Notes: a model not told the origin generated them from the sequence alone. Shown: positions 21,994 through 33,592, numbered from the stretch's first letter. The stretch is DNA of 64,000 bases from Actinostola sp. cb2023 (GCA_033675265.1 JAUJYZ010000881.1:375001-439000); one strand, 5' to 3'. Numbers and translations: made by a program.

Positions 21994-23091
21994 ACCCGAT
22001 TCCAGAGCTTGATTTAGCGTTTGCACTCAGCTCCGCGGCAACAGCCGATGCTGACTCTACGTTTAGTCTCCTCAAGGACACCGTCACCTCCATCGTCGGT
22101 AAATACGGCAAGGACAAAGTTAGGTACGCAGTTATCGTATTTGGAGCCAACGCCGTAACCCGACTGAACTTCGGAGAGCAGTCGGTAGATCTTGACGATC
22201 TGAAGAACTATATAGACACAATACAGCGACCGGTTGGCGAACCTAATCTACAGAAGGCACTGGAGGCGGCTAATTTGGCGTTCAGGAGAGCTGATCCTCG
22301 ACCCAATGCTAAACGAGTACTGGTCGTTGTCATGGATACCAAGTCTATTAACAGGTAAGTTCATTGATAGTCAGTTTCTCTCGTACCATTACCGTTTTCA
22401 GTACCAAATATGGAATTGTTTGCCAAATAAGGAATAGTTTCCTTTGACTAGATAACATCAAACAGTCTGGAAAACTGGTATCGAGCGCATTTGTCACTTT
22501 ACCAAATATGGATTTTTTTTTTTGGTCAAATAAGGAATTGGCTTGGGCTAAATGACATCGACCAGTCATTTGGAAAACTGGTGCGAGTGCATTTGTCACT
22601 TACCAAATATGGAATTGATTTATCATAAAAGGAGTTGTCTGGTGCCTCCAACATGGACGACCAGCTTTTCAAGAAAGTGTTAGTGATACTGATGGAATTT
22701 CTTTTTCTTTTTCTATTTTAAAATAAGCCCAAGAGATCACCAAGACGCTATTTAAAATCAATGAAAAGTATAGGGAAAATTAAATTTTGTTTCTCTTTTA
22801 CAAACTCCAAATCTGGAATTGGTACTTTTCCTGGAAATTATTTCAAAAGATTAAAAAACGGTAATAGACATTGTTATTTTTCTGTCATTTTTTGCAGGAT
22901 TGACGATATAAAGACGGCTGCCCGCCCTCTGGAGCGCGTCACGATAAAGGTCGTGCCAGTCTTGATAGGAAAAGACGCTGACCCGAAGGAGTTGGTAGAA
23001 ACCACCACCAACAAGGGCAACATGGTGGATGGTAAAAACATTAAAGATCCAGAGGAGTTGGCTAAAGAGATCTTGAAGAAGATTACTGTTG
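21994..23091 (+). CDS. vWA module D12 (exons 21994-22354 and 22898-23091)
   Basis: It opens DPIPELDLAFALSSAATADADSTF, then LKDTVTSIVGKYG, VRYAVIVFGA, VGEPNLQKALEAANLAF and strand VLVVVMDTKSIN. A phase-2 intron splits the Arg codon after SIN (AG|G); exon 2 continues IDDIKTAARPLERVTIKVVPVLIGKDA, TTTNKGNMVDG and ILKKITVG. 555 nt. The intron carries three dispersed CCAAATATGG-containing repeats. Confidence 0.88.
22390..22640. repeat. Three tandem-like copies of the CCAAATATGG dispersed repeat
   Basis: Copies at about 22400, 22500 and 22600 share ttaccaaatatgga, aaataaggaat and ggaaaactggt. Each carries a perfect CArG match. 22640-22880 is AT-rich with no feature. Confidence 0.7.
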
Positions 23092-23319
23092 GTAAGTATT
23101 GGGCGGGACCTCAATCACTCATCTCAATGTTTTACAAGTGTAGGAGTGGATTAGCATAGTTCATTGCTATATGCAACCGCGTTGTCATGCAATATCGTCT
23201 ATCTATCATCTATCTATCTATCTTGCCATGCGACCGCGTTGCTATGAGGTTCCAGAAAAGATCTTGATATACGGTATTTAGGTTCGTTGATTCATTCTTA
23301 TTGTATCATTTAATACCAG

Positions 23320-24370
23320 ATCTTCCCGTCATTCCCAAACTGGACCTTGCCTTCGCTTTAAGCGCCAATGCCTTCGATGCCGATAGAAACTTCCAGAAAT
23401 TCAAAGACATCATCAAGTCTATCGTCGATCAACACGGGTCCTCAAGAATCAGATATGCAGTCGTTATATTCGGAGATCGACCTTTGGTTAAATTACCCTT
23501 CTCCGACCGTGTCCTTGACGAGCAAGGTCTCGCAAACCTCCTTGACACCATTCCACGTTCTCGGGGAGCGCGGTTGGACCTGGTATTAGCGGAGGGAAAG
23601 AGACTCTTCGAGAGCAGTCCAGATCCAGAGGCGAAGAAAGTATTGGTAGTTGTGATGGAGAAACGCTCAGATTCACGACTCAGCGAGGTTAAGTCTGCTG
23701 CAAGGTATTTGTTTTGTCTGTATGTATTGAAGAAATAGAAAACGAGGCAGCGTGCTCTATCGAGTTATAGAAGCACGCGGGAATTGGAATAAGACCAGAG
23801 AAGTGTTAGGAGAAGCACTTCTCGAATCTGCTTTCGATTCCCAAATGCTTCTATAACTCGAAAAAGCACAGCTGCCGAGTTTTCTATTTCTTTGTTGAAA
23901 TACAATAATGTAAGGTAGGTTTTCAATTTTGTTCGTTACAAAAAAAATGAATATCTGCGCGCGAGTGCTGTGTGTTCTCATAGAGCACGCGGAATACACA
24001 TCCTTTGCCAAATCAGAGCGCGCGTTATATCATAGTTATATATGATATATTAAATAGCGTCTTCAAACCGTGCTCCGTTCTCTGATAAAGCACAGTTTAC
24101 AGCCAATCAGAGCGCGCGGATTGACTTGACTATATAATAAAATATCATATAAAATGTCCAATTATATTCCAACGCAATAACCTTAGTTTTATCTCTTCTC
24201 TAGATCTGTCGAAGATGCTGGCATTCGCGTTATTCCAGTTGTGTTTGGTAGAGAAGCAGACAAGAACGAACTGACTGCCACGACACCCGAGAAACCAAAC
24301 GTTATTGATGCAGACACAGATGATAAGCCTGAAGATATTGGGAAAGAAATCATTGAGAAAGCTTTAGCGG
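23320..24370 (+). CDS. vWA module D13 (exons 23320-23704 and 24204-24370)
   Basis: It opens DLPVIPKLDLAFALSANAFDADRNF, helix FKDIIKSIVDQHG, strand IRYAVVIFGD, SRGARLDLVLAEGKRLF and strand VLVVVMEKRSDS, where Glu replaces the nearly invariant Asp at the end of strand 4. The phase-2 intron falls late, splitting the Arg codon after EVKSAA; exon 2 reads SVEDAGIRVIPVVFGREA, TTPEKPNVIDAD and IIEKALAG. 552 nt. The intron contains a 160-bp hairpin element. Confidence 0.87.
23731..23892. mobile_element. Hairpin MITE
   Basis: Arms agaaatagaaaac ... cgagttatagaagca and tgcttctataactcg ... gttttctatttct pair across 162 bp inside the D13 internal intron. Downstream, tgatatatgatat and repeated gccaatcagagcgcgc-like phrases are present. 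Confidence 0.7.
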
Positions 24371-24404
24371 GTATTGTAGGACTAACTGTAAAACCGGGAA
24401 ATGT

Positions 24405-24622
24405 TGGAAGACTGGGTTCGAGTGTTTTGATTGGCTGAATTAGTTACAAGTTTTTCGAAGTGTTTGACTTCGATGGAAGACTAGTGGAAATATCACTTGA
24501 ATGTTTTCAACGTTCTTTCTCCAGCACATTAGATAGGCTATGCAGTGTTTAAATTTGATATAATATTGTCAAAATTGAAGAACTGCTATCTCGATGGTTA
24601 TAACACTCGTACCCAGTCTTCC
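24405..24622. mobile_element. Hairpin MITE with GGAAGACTGGGTTCGAG ends
   Basis: Left ggaagactgggttcgagtgt (24405-) and right acactcgtacccagtcttcc (to 24622), almost perfect inverted repeats, 218 bp. Confidence 0.75.
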
Positions 24623-24860
24623 AATGTATTTACCAACCTATCGGATAAAATATGACGCGCGCAGACTGTATGCCAACCTACTTTGTTTATATGAGAGAAG
24701 TTAACATGGACATTGACACGTATCAAGGGCGTGTAAGTCGGTAAATCCACAACTTTTAATTATTATTGATCTGAGAACCAATCAGATTGCGAGATTACAC
24801 TCAATTGTTGTAAAACTTCTCTTTCATCCTTGTGGTTGTATCTTCAAAAACTCTTAATCC

Positions 24861-25088
24861 ACTGTACAGAACAAGATGGCGGCTGTACATTTACCCAGTA
24901 ATCCTTTGCAAACCTAAATCAGAAGTACCCACTTCTACAAACTATGTGACACGTTTCCATAAATAAATCTGGTAACAACTCTATACTTGATGGTCCCTGT
25001 TGCAGTATTTTCACAATGGTGTAATTTTTCGGTGTGAAAAGGATTGTGGTAAATTGTGCAAGCCGCCATCTTGTTTTTCAGAACTGTA
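24861..25088. mobile_element. MITE family 'AGATGGCGGCTGTACA', copy 1
   Basis: Left actgtacagaacaagatggc (24861-) and right gccatcttgtttttcagaac (to about 25085). Interior acccagtaatcctttgcaaa. The long form is at 52507-53531 and a fragment opens the window. Confidence 0.75.
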
Positions 25089-25092
25089 AATT

Positions 25093-25797
25093 CATTACAA
25101 TGACATAGAGTACAATATGATTATTACAATGATGTAGAGTATAATATGATTATTACAATGATGTAGAGTATAATATGATTATTACAATGATGTAGAGTAT
25201 AATATGATCATTACAATGATGTAGAGTATAATATGATCATTACAATGATGTAGAGTATAATATGATCATTACAATGATGTAGAGTATAATATGATCATTA
25301 CAATGATGTAGAGTATAATATGATTATTACAATGATGTAGAGTATAATATGATCATTACAATGATGTAGAGTATAATATGATCATTACAATGATGTAGAG
25401 TATAATATGATTATTACAATGATGTAGAGTATAATATGATTATTACAATGATGTAGAGTATAATATGATCATTACAATGATGTAGAGTATAATATGATTA
25501 TTACAATGATGTAGAGTATAATATGATCATTACAATGATGTAGCGTATATAATATGATTATTACAATGATGTAGAGTATAATATGATTATTACAATGATG
25601 TAGAGTATAATATGATCATTACAATGATGTAGAGTATAATATGATCATTACAATGATGTAGAGTATAATATGATTATTACAATGATGTAGAGTATAATAT
25701 GATTATTACAATGATGTAGAGTATAATATGATCATTACAATGATGTAGAGTATAATATGATTATTACAATGATGTAGAGTATAATATGATCATTACA
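25093..25797. repeat. 29-bp tandem repeat, ~24 copies
   Basis: Highly homogeneous unit attacaatgatgtagagtat + aatatgatc; units differ mainly by tgatc versus tgatt. One unit has agcgtatataat. Directly repeated without spacers, so it is a satellite and not CRISPR. It lies between D13 and D14. Confidence 0.93.
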
Positions 25798-25875
25798 GAT
25801 GATTTATTTAGGATTTTATTTTGCATGTTGAATTCTGAAACGCCTGTCCAATTACTTCGTTTATTTTTCCTACAG

Positions 25876-27083
25876 AGCGAAAGAAATTACCAGATATTGA
25901 CATGGCTTTCGCCATCAGCGCCACTGCAGTCAGATCAAGCTCGAACTTCAGGAAGATGAAAGATGTCATGATCGCCATCATCGATGAATATGGATCCAAC
26001 CGCATCCATTATAGTGTCTTGTCCTTTGGTGACAGACCAGAGAGACTAATGAAATTTAGTCGCACATTTCCCGGTGATGAAGACCTGAAGCGTTTCATCT
26101 CGACATTTTCTCGTAACAAAGATATTACCTCATCAAACCATTTAGAGATCGACATCCCTTTCTCTCCTAACTAACTTTCAGCTTTAGATAAAGCTTTAGA
26201 GGTGGGTAGTACGCATGAGTAAATTTGTATGTCCGCTGGACGTGAATGTTTCCTGTTTTTCCATTTTCTCGTAACAAGACGGTTTAGCTTTAGATAAAGC
26301 TTTAGAGGTGGGTAGTACGCATGAGTAAATTTGTATGTCCGCTGGACGTGAATGTTTCCTGTTTTTCCATTTTCTCGTAACAAGACGGTTTAGCTTTAGA
26401 TAAAGCTTTAGAGGTGGGTAGTACGCATGAGTGAATTTGTATGTCCACTGGACTTGAATTTGTTTCCTGTTTTTCCATTTTCTCGTAAAAAAGATGGTTC
26501 AGATAAAGCTTTAGAGGTGGGTAGTGCGCATGAGTGAATTTGTATGTCCGCTGGACGTGATTTTTTTTCCAGTTTATTTAGTTCACTGTATACTTTTTTA
26601 TAGCGATCCAAGTATCAAAGCTTTTCTTGGAGCGAAATGTGTTGCTGGCGAGCAGTGGCCCTTTTTTCTCCTCGTTGCCTTTCGGCATCTCTCCCTTGTC
26701 CTCCCCTGAGAGTATTTTCACCGTCTAGGGAATCGAAAAATAAATTTCTATGCGTTTCTTTCTGACAAATGTTCACAATTCATTCTTCCAACTTTTTTAG
26801 GATTCTCGAGATTTCTTTGACCCTTCATCCGGTGCCCGCCCGTACGCTAAGAAAGTATTGGTAATTATCACTGATAAGCGTTCAGACAGTAAGGACGCTC
26901 ACGTGACCGATGCTGCTACGCTGTTGCAAGAGGATGGAATTCGTATCATCGCTGTTGCGCTTGGCTATGAGTCTGACCCTAAGGAACTGGAGAAGACGAC
27001 CACGATAAAGGATGATGTTTTGTCTTCAAAGGAAACTGACAGACCTAAGAAGATTGCTGATAAAATCATCGAAAGAGCGCTCA
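25876..27083 (+). CDS. vWA module D14 with a 20-nt microexon (exons 25876-26112, 26182-26201, 26801-27083)
   Basis: Exon 1: ERKKLPDIDMAFAISATAVRSSSNF, helix MKDVMIAIIDEYG, IHYSVLSFGD, MKFSRTFPGDEDLKRFIST. The best donor inside the open frame is TCTC|GTAACA at 26113 (phase 1, weak). It joins to a 20-nt microexon after ctaactttcag (26182-26201, PLDKALE, phase 0 donor GAG|GTGGGT). Exon 3 reads DSRDFFDPSSGARPYAKK, VLVIITDKRSDS, IRIIAVALGYES, TTIKDDVLS and IIERALS, with donor CTCA|GTAAGA. The sum is 540 nt, about five or six codons short of neighbours, as if RNKDG-type residues were lost to the new 69-bp intron. The microexon region is repeated every 106 bp. Exons 1 and 3 are secure; the middle is tentative. 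Confidence 0.72.
26113..26560 (+). repeat. 106-bp tandem repeat carrying D14 microexon copies
   Basis: Microexon-like segments ctttagataaagctttagag followed by gtgggtag occur at 26182-26201, 26288-26307 and 26394-26413; a 14-nt form is at 26503-26516. Units share ttcgtatgtccgctggacg-type filler and ttttctcgtaacaagacgg. Each has an AG before and a GT after the exon-like core. Confidence 0.85.
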
Positions 27084-27119
27084 GTAAGATCTAGTTATTC
27101 TCTTTACATCATCTGAATA

Positions 27120-27640
27120 ATTCGTAATTGTTGTTGTTGATGATGATGATGGTGATAAAGATTATGATAATGATATTGGTGATGATGATGTTTGGTGGTG
27201 ATGATGGTGATGATGAATGATGTTAGTGATGATGATGAATGATGTTAGTGATGATGATGATGATGAAGATTATGATAATGATATTGGTGATGATGATGTT
27301 TGGTGATGATGATGGTGATGATGAATGATGGTGATGATGAATGATGTCGGTGATGATGATGAATGATGTTAGTGATGATGATGATGAAGATTATGATAAT
27401 GATATTGGTGATGATGATGTTTGGTGATGATGATGGTGATGATGAATGATGTCGATGATGATGATGAATGGTGTTAGTGATGATGATGATGATGATGGTG
27501 ATGAAGATTATGATTAATGATATTGGTGATGATGATGTTTGGTGATGATGATGGTGATGATGAATGATGTTAGTGATGATGATGATGAATGATGTTAGTG
27601 ATAATGATGATGAATGATGTTGGTGATGGCAATGATAATG
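27120..27640. repeat. GAT-rich satellite with ~110-bp units
   Basis: Repeating phrases gattatgataatgatattgg, gatgatgatgtttggtgatg and gatgaatgatgttagtgatg in the D14-D15 intron; 27640-27994 is unique sequence with no feature seen. Confidence 0.85.
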
Positions 27641-27994
27641 TACTCGTTTCAATTGTTTGTTTGCTTGTTTGTTTGTTCATTGTGTATTGCATAAACTCGG
27701 AACATCACGTAGAGACATATCATATGGGCATGTTGCACGTACAGTACACGAAGGGACACATACAAGATTATTCGTTTTCTCACATGAACTCTCGTATAAA
27801 TTCTGTTCTCGTGAGAAATATCATTCATAAAATTTGCTAGAAACACAAGGAGTTTGTAGCATAGACATCGCCCTGCTACATGTGCCCGCGAAATGTCTCA
27901 ACGTGTATGTCGACCTTAAAACGAGAAGAAAATATAACTTATTTCCTTGTTATGTTCTCAACTTTAAATTTCCATTTGAATTTGATCTCTTCAG

Positions 27995-29412
27995 CCGAGT
28001 CTACTCCCGAGATTGACCTCCTATTTGCAATCAGCACCACCGCAGCTGATGCCGATGCAACGTTTACGCGCATGCGCGACACACTGAAGGAAATCATTGA
28101 CACGTATGGCACAGGCAATATTCGTTATGGTCTGTTAGTATTCGGTGCTACTACATCCACGAGTTTGTCATTCAGCGAGAAGTATCCCACCCTTGACAGT
28201 CTAAAGAAATACCTTGATGTAGTCAGACGGGTGCCTGGTAAACCAGACTTAAGGAAGGCACTGGAGAACGCGAAGAGGCTTTTCCAGATTGCACCATCTC
28301 GTCCCAATGCGAAGAAGGTGTTGGTGGTAATAATCGATAATAAATCGATAAATGGCCCCGAGGAACTGAAGATTGCTTCGCGACCTTTACATGAGGACAA
28401 GATTAAGGTAGGACGCAAAGTGGTGTAGAACTGTGCAATGGTCTTGTAGGATCAACTGTTATTGTCAGCACGTCGCATTTTCTTTGCTCGATCTCGTCCA
28501 TAGTATGCTATAATAGAGTCATTTTCGTATGAGTGAGAAGTAGTTACGGTACGATTCGTGCGGTGACCATGCCGTGTTTAATCATTCTGATTGGTCGAGC
28601 AATGATTTTGCGCGCTGTGATTGGTTGAATAGAATGTCTTCGATTCCGTACCGTGACCGTGCTATGTCCAAGCATTCTGATTGGTCGAGCAATGATTTTG
28701 CGCGCTGTGATTGGTTGAATAGAATGTCTTCGATTCCGTACCGTGACCGTGCTATGTCCAAGCATTCTGATATGTCGAGCAATGATTTTGCGCGCTGTGA
28801 TTGGTTGAATAGAATGCCTTCGATTCCGTACCGTGACCGTGCTATGTCCAAGCATTCTGATATGTCGAGCAATGATTTTGCGCGCTGTGATTGGTTGAAT
28901 AGAATGCCTTCGATTCCGTACCGTGACCGTGCTATGTCCAAGCATTCTGATATGTCGAGCAATGATTTTGCGCGCTGTGATTGGTTGAATAGAATGCCTT
29001 CGATTCCGTACCGTGACCGTGCTATGTCCAAGCATTCTGATATGTCGAGCAATGATTTTGCGCGCTGTGATTGGTTGAATAGAATGTCTTCGATTCCGTA
29101 CCGTAACTCTGTGCCGTAGGTTTCCCACACAAAAACGACTCTAATGTGTTACAAAATCCTCAACTCATTTTCACTTTTTCCGTAATTATCCTCTACACAA
29201 GTATATTTAAAAAAAATAGTGTTTTATTACTATTGTTTAATGTAGTTAAATGGTTTGTTGTCAATTTCAGGTTATCTCAGTTGTCGTAGGAAAAGATGCG
29301 GATCCAGATGAGGCGATGAATATCACACCCAACAAAGGAAACGTACTAAAAACTAACGAAACGGAGAAGCCAACTGATTTGGCAAAAACGATAATGAAGA
29401 AAGTAATTTATG
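27995..29412 (+). CDS. vWA module D15 (exons 27995-28407 and 29271-29412)
   Basis: It follows the A|GT donor of D14, giving TESTPEIDLLFAISTTAADADATF, helix MRDTLKEIIDTYG, strand IRYGLLVFGA, KPDLRKALENAKRLF, strand VLVVIIDNKSIN and EELKIASRPLHEDKIK. The phase-0 intron lies just before strand 5, the most C-terminal internal intron of the array; exon 2 reads VISVVVGKDADPDEAMNITPNK and ends IMKKVIYG. 555 nt. The exit donor is followed within about 8 nt by an 890-bp CTTC array. Confidence 0.88.
28513..29143. mobile_element. MITE family 'GAGTCGTTTTCG', copy 3, expanded by a 90-bp satellite
   Basis: Ends atagagtcattttcgtatga (28513-) and acaaaaacgactcta (to about 29143). The interior is about six tandem 90-bp units (gatttgtgcgc-type phrases, attggttgaatagaatg, gattccgtaccgtgaccgtg). 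The unit is a whole number of codons, so frames stay open on both strands; these are artefacts. Intron of D15. Confidence 0.85.
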
Positions 29413-29415
29413 GTA

Positions 29416-30302
29416 GGTTCTTCCTTCCTTCCTTCCTTCCTCCTTCCTTCCTTCCTTCCTTCCTTCCTTCCTTCCTTCCTTCCTTCCTTCCTTCCTTCCT
29501 TCTTCTTCCTTCCTTCCTTCCTTCCTTCCTTCCTTCCTTCCTTCCTTCCTTCCTTCCTTCCTTCCTTCCTTCCTTTCTCTCTTCCTTCCTTCCTTCCTTC
29601 CTTCCTTCCTTCCTTCCTTCCTTCCTTCCTTCCTTCCTTCCTTCCTTCCTTCCTTCCTTCCTTCCTTCCTTCCTTCCTTCCTTCCTTCCTTCCTTCCTTC
29701 CTTCCTTCCTTCCTTCCTTCCTTCCTTCCTTCCTTCCTTCCTTTCTCTCTTCCTTTCTTCCTTCCTTCCTTTCTTCCTTCCTTCCTTCCTTCCTTTCTCT
29801 CTTCCTCCTTCCTTTCTTCCTTCCTTACTTCCTTCCTTTCCTTCCTTCCTTCCTTTCTTCCTTCCTTCCTTCCTTACTTCCTTTCTTCCTTCCTTCCTTC
29901 CTTCCTTACTTCCTTCCTTCCTTTCTCTCTTCCTTACTTCCTTTCTTTCTTCCTTCCTTACTTCCTTCCTTTCTTCCCTGCTTCCTTTCTTCCTTCCTTC
30001 CTTCCTTCCTTCCTTCCTTCCTTCCTTCCTTCCTTCCTTCCTTCCTTCCTTCCTTCCTTCCTTCCTTCCTTCCTTCCTTCCTTCCTTCCTTCCTTCCTTC
30101 CTTCCTTCCTTCCTTCCTTCCTTCCTTCCTTCCTTCCTTCCTTCCTTCCTTCCTTCCTTCCTCCTCCTTCCTTCCTTCCTTCCTTCCTTCCTTCCTTCCT
30201 TCCTTCCTTCCTTCCATCCTTCCTTCCTTCCATCCTTCCTTCCTTCCTTCCTTCCTTCCTTCCTTCCTTCCTTCCTTCCTTCCTTCCTTCCTTCGTTCCT
30301 CG
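29416..30302. repeat. CTTC polypyrimidine array (~890 bp)
   Basis: Nearly pure (CTTC)n on the plus strand with tttctct and ttact interruptions between 29570 and 30000. It begins about 4 nt after the gtaggtt donor region of D15. The long Phe-Leu-Pro-Ser frames are spurious. Confidence 0.95.
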
Positions 30303-30460
30303 ACCTGCTTTCCTTTCTTCAGCGAATTTAACAATACAGAAATGTGTTTAATGATATTGAATTTGTTTTTATCATCAATTTTCCCCACCCATACTTTTAC
30401 TGTAAAGAAGATTATTGCTTGGGATGCCTGTGTCTTATATATTTTGTATATATTTTCTAG

Positions 30461-32263
30461 ACAAGAGAGATTTACCACCAATAGATATGGGATTTGTTGT
30501 CAGTGCTACAGCTGTTGAAGCAGATGAAAACTTCCAACAGATGAAAGACATCGTCAACCGTATGATACTCAAACATGGTTCAAAAACCATTCGTTATAGT
30601 CTGATTGTATTTGGAGAAAACCCTGACATCAAACTCAGGTAGGAAGAAAAGTTTACAATTAAAATTAATTTAATATTAATTTAAAATAAAATTAATTAAA
30701 ATTCAATGGCAGGAATAACCTTGGTGATCGCAGTTGTAAAGGTGGACATACGCATATGGCCAGTCATTGCGCGATATATTTCCAGTCAAACCAAGAATAC
30801 CGTGGACACCTAAAATATGTCTGGAATGTTCATTGTGACCAATCACATACGAGAGTAGTCAAGCGTGTCGGACTGTCAGGTCTGCCTTCCAAAATAACAT
30901 TATTCAAAATCGCTCAAATCTATTATTAGCAGTGTAGTGTAGGCTTCCTACAAGATACACTAAGGACAGAACGTAAAATTGAAACGGTCTTGTTCGGTGA
31001 TTGATAATGATCTGTAGTTTCGATATCTCACATGTGATTGGTCACAACACAATGAACATTCCAGACATATTTTAGGTGTCCATGGTTTTCTTGGTTCGAC
31101 TGTAGACGTGTCCGGTTTTCTGTAACTTTATAGAATAGTAATAAATATAATTGTTGATGCAGATTTAGCACAACATTCCCCAACGACAGAGCATTACGGA
31201 GCTTTTTGGTGCTAGTGCCCAGATCGCGCGGTGGCGCCTTGGACAAGGCGTTGCAAATGGCCAAGGATCTTTATGGAAGAGAAGCAAGACCTAGTGCAAA
31301 GAAAATACTGGTGGTCATCATGGATAAAAAGGTAAACTGTAATGACATATTTTATATGAGAATGGGATTGAGAGAAAGTGGTGGAGTTTATGGAGAGAGA
31401 GATGATTAGGATATTTACAATTCCATGACTTTGTTTCCCTCATCATCATCATCATCATCACCAACATTCACACGATCATCAATGTCACCATCATCATTTC
31501 CAACATTCACATCATCATCATCACCAACATTCACACCATTACCAACATTTTCATCATCATCATCTCTAGCATTCACATCATCATCATCATCATCATCACC
31601 AACATTCACACCATCACCAACATTTTCATCATCATCATCTCTAGCATTCACATCATCATCATCATCATCATCATCATCACCAACATTCACACCATCACCA
31701 ACATTTTCATCATCATCATCATCATCTCTAGCATTCACATCATCTTCATCATCACCAACATTCACGCCATCATCAAAATCACCATCTATTTATTTATTTA
31801 TTTATTTATGACATCATCGTCACCTTTACTATCATCAACATCATCGTCGTTATCAGCACCACCACCACAAAAATTAGCCTACTACAGAGCGAGACAAGTA
31901 CAGACCATCAGTTGAATCACTGTCACGTGCCAGTCTCTTCAAACAAAGTCCCCTCCCCCCTCTCTCTTCCTCTCTCTCTCTCTTTCTCTCTCTCTCAATC
32001 ATATCCTTCTACTTAGTCTTTGAACCTATTTAAAATGTACTTGAATTAATTATTGTAGTCAACAAGCGATCCCGACGATCTCTTCAAGAAGGCCAAGTCT
32101 GTAGAAGAATCAGGTATCACAGTTATACCAGTAGCTCTTGGGTCTGGAGCCGACGAGGATGAGATGTCCAAACTAACACCTTGGAAAGACAATGTCATCG
32201 ATGTCAACAAAACCGTCAGCCCCTCTGATGTTGTAGAAACAATCTTGGACAATGCTCTCAAAG
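30461..32263 (+). CDS. vWA module D16 (exons 30461-30638, 31163-31331, 32059-32263)
   Basis: Three exons. Exon 1: DKRDLPPIDMGFVVSATAVEADENF, MKDIVNRMILKHG, IRYSLIVFGENPDIKL, ending phase 2 in strand 3 (AG|A = Arg). Exon 2: FSTTFPNDRALRSFLVLV, SRGGALDKALQMAKDLY, ILVVIMDKK, phase 0. Exon 3: STSDPDDLFKKAKSVEESGITVIPVALGSGA, LTPWKDNVIDV and ILDNALKG. 552 nt. Neither internal intron position matches another module exactly. Confidence 0.87.
30785..31102. mobile_element. Inverted-repeat element (~318 bp)
   Basis: Left gtggacacctaaaatatgtc and ggaatgttcattgtgaccaa are complemented near the right end (ttggtcacaacacaatgaac, gacatattttaggtgtccat), giving arms of about 70 bp, in the first D16 intron. 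Confidence 0.75.
31437..31800. repeat. CAT-rich satellite with ~110-bp units
   Basis: About three units of catcatcatcatctctagca, ttcacatcatcatca, ccaacattcacaccatcacc and aacattttcatcatc in the second D16 intron. 31860-32058 has a CT-rich tract but no other feature. Confidence 0.85.
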
Positions 32264-32500
32264 GTGAGGAGAACACAAACGATTGACTTATATATTTTAA
32301 ATGTGTATCATATTATCGTCCTACTGGGAAAAACAATTCTGAATAATGTTCGACCTTTGTGAATTATCGATTTTAAGAAGCCAGATTTACAGAAAGTTGT
32401 CATAACTGGCCTATTGATTATAGAAATTCTTCGCATTTTCAAAGGACAAAATTATCATGTCAACTAGATGAGAGTTTGTAGTAGTCGTTGTTGATGACGA
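32264..32500. other. Unique intron sequence, no feature seen
   Basis: AT-rich intron start after D16, without repeats or exon-like frames. Confidence 0.4.
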
Positions 32501-32504
32501 TGTA

Positions 32505-32830
32505 GCAGAATGATGATGATGATGATTATGACGGTGGTGCCGTTAGTCGTTGATGTATGATCCTAAGATGACAACAACGATGACGTTGGTGGTCGTCGTT
32601 GACGATGGTGATGTCAGATGATGATGACAACGAGGATGACGTTGGTGCATGGTCGTCGTTGACGATGGTGATGTCAGATGATGATGACAACGAGGATGAC
32701 GTTGGTGCATGGTCGTCGTTGACGATGGTGATGTCAGCTGATGATGATGACAACGAGGATGACGTTGGTGCATGGTCGTCGTCGACGATGGTGATGTCAG
32801 ATGATGATGACAACGAGGATGATTCTCTAC
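32505..32830. repeat. 60-bp tandem repeat, ~4-5 copies
   Basis: Unit gacgatggtgatgtcagatg, atgatgacaacgaggatgac, gttggtgcatggtcgtcgtt. Variants carry cgtcgtc and an extra gatgat. It lies upstream of D17. Confidence 0.9.
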
Positions 32831-32897
32831 AGTCATACTCTACCTTAATTTCCACAAGTTATAAATGTTCCCAATGTGTATATTTTCCTCACCTCAG

Positions 32898-33449
32898 ATC
32901 GCCCTAAGATCCCAGAGATTGACATCGCCTTTGCACTCGGCGCAGCCTCACTTCGTTCCAGCACCAATTTCCAGGCGATGAAGGACACCATCAAGCAAAT
33001 AGTCGACCAGTATGGCTCTTATAAATTCAACTATGCCGTCTTAACCTTCGGCGACAAGCCTGTTGTACGGCTTAGGTTTGATTCCAGGCACCCGAGTGAT
33101 ACAGATCTTAAAAGAGCCATAGAGTTAATCCCTCGAAGTCCTGGCGGAGTCAACCTTGATGAAGCCTTGAAAGCATCGACGGCTCTTTTGAAATCAGCGA
33201 GACCAAAGTCCAGGAAGGTTCTGGTAGTGGTAATCGATAAGAGATCAGATAGCTTGCTCGAGGATTTGAAAGAAACGGCGAAGACACTCGAAGGAGATGG
33301 AATCCGAGTTATTCCTGTTGCCTTTGGCAACGATGGTGACGTCAATGAGGTTGGAAACTTGACGCCGATTAAGGATGATGTTCTGTCGACAAGAGATGGC
33401 GAGGAACCGAAGAAGGTTGCAAAGAAGATTATGGATCGAGTTTTAAATG
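32898..33449 (+). CDS. vWA module D17 (single exon)
   Basis: An intact 552-nt module: DRPKIPEIDIAFALGAASLRSSTNF (Gly at the MIDAS Asp position), helix MKDTIKQIVDQYG, strand FNYAVLTFGD, PGGVNLDEALKASTALL, strand VLVVVIDKRSDS, IRVIPVAFGNDG, LTPIKDDVLST and IMDRVLNG. Phase-1 acceptor AG 32896-32897 and donor GT 33450-33451. Seventeen codons after strand 4 it carries the acidic-rich EDLKETAKTLEGDG helix common to the array. Confidence 0.9.
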
Positions 33450-33592
33450 GTAGGTGATATCATAGCAACTAGTTGTAAAACTGGCTGCCGTTTCACGCAC
33501 GTAACTTACGATTACTCGTACGCTGGTACGTAAACGTTTCGTATCAATTTTGGTTTACAACTTACTAGTATTTTTTTATGATTTCCAAACAG

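Noticed and set aside
25093..25797. CRISPR-like look of a regular 29-bp repeat
   Set aside because: Units are contiguous with no spacers, and the sequence is an animal intron; it is a satellite.
28544..29130. Repetitive 180-194-codon frames on both strands
   Set aside because: The 90-bp unit is a multiple of three, so any stop-free frame stays open; the sequence lies inside MITE ends.
29250..30518. Long open frames of Phe-Leu-Pro-Ser repeats (also 42755-43984 and 55144-56075)
   Set aside because: They are polypyrimidine microsatellites read through after real exon ends; splice donors precede them and the composition is pure repeat.
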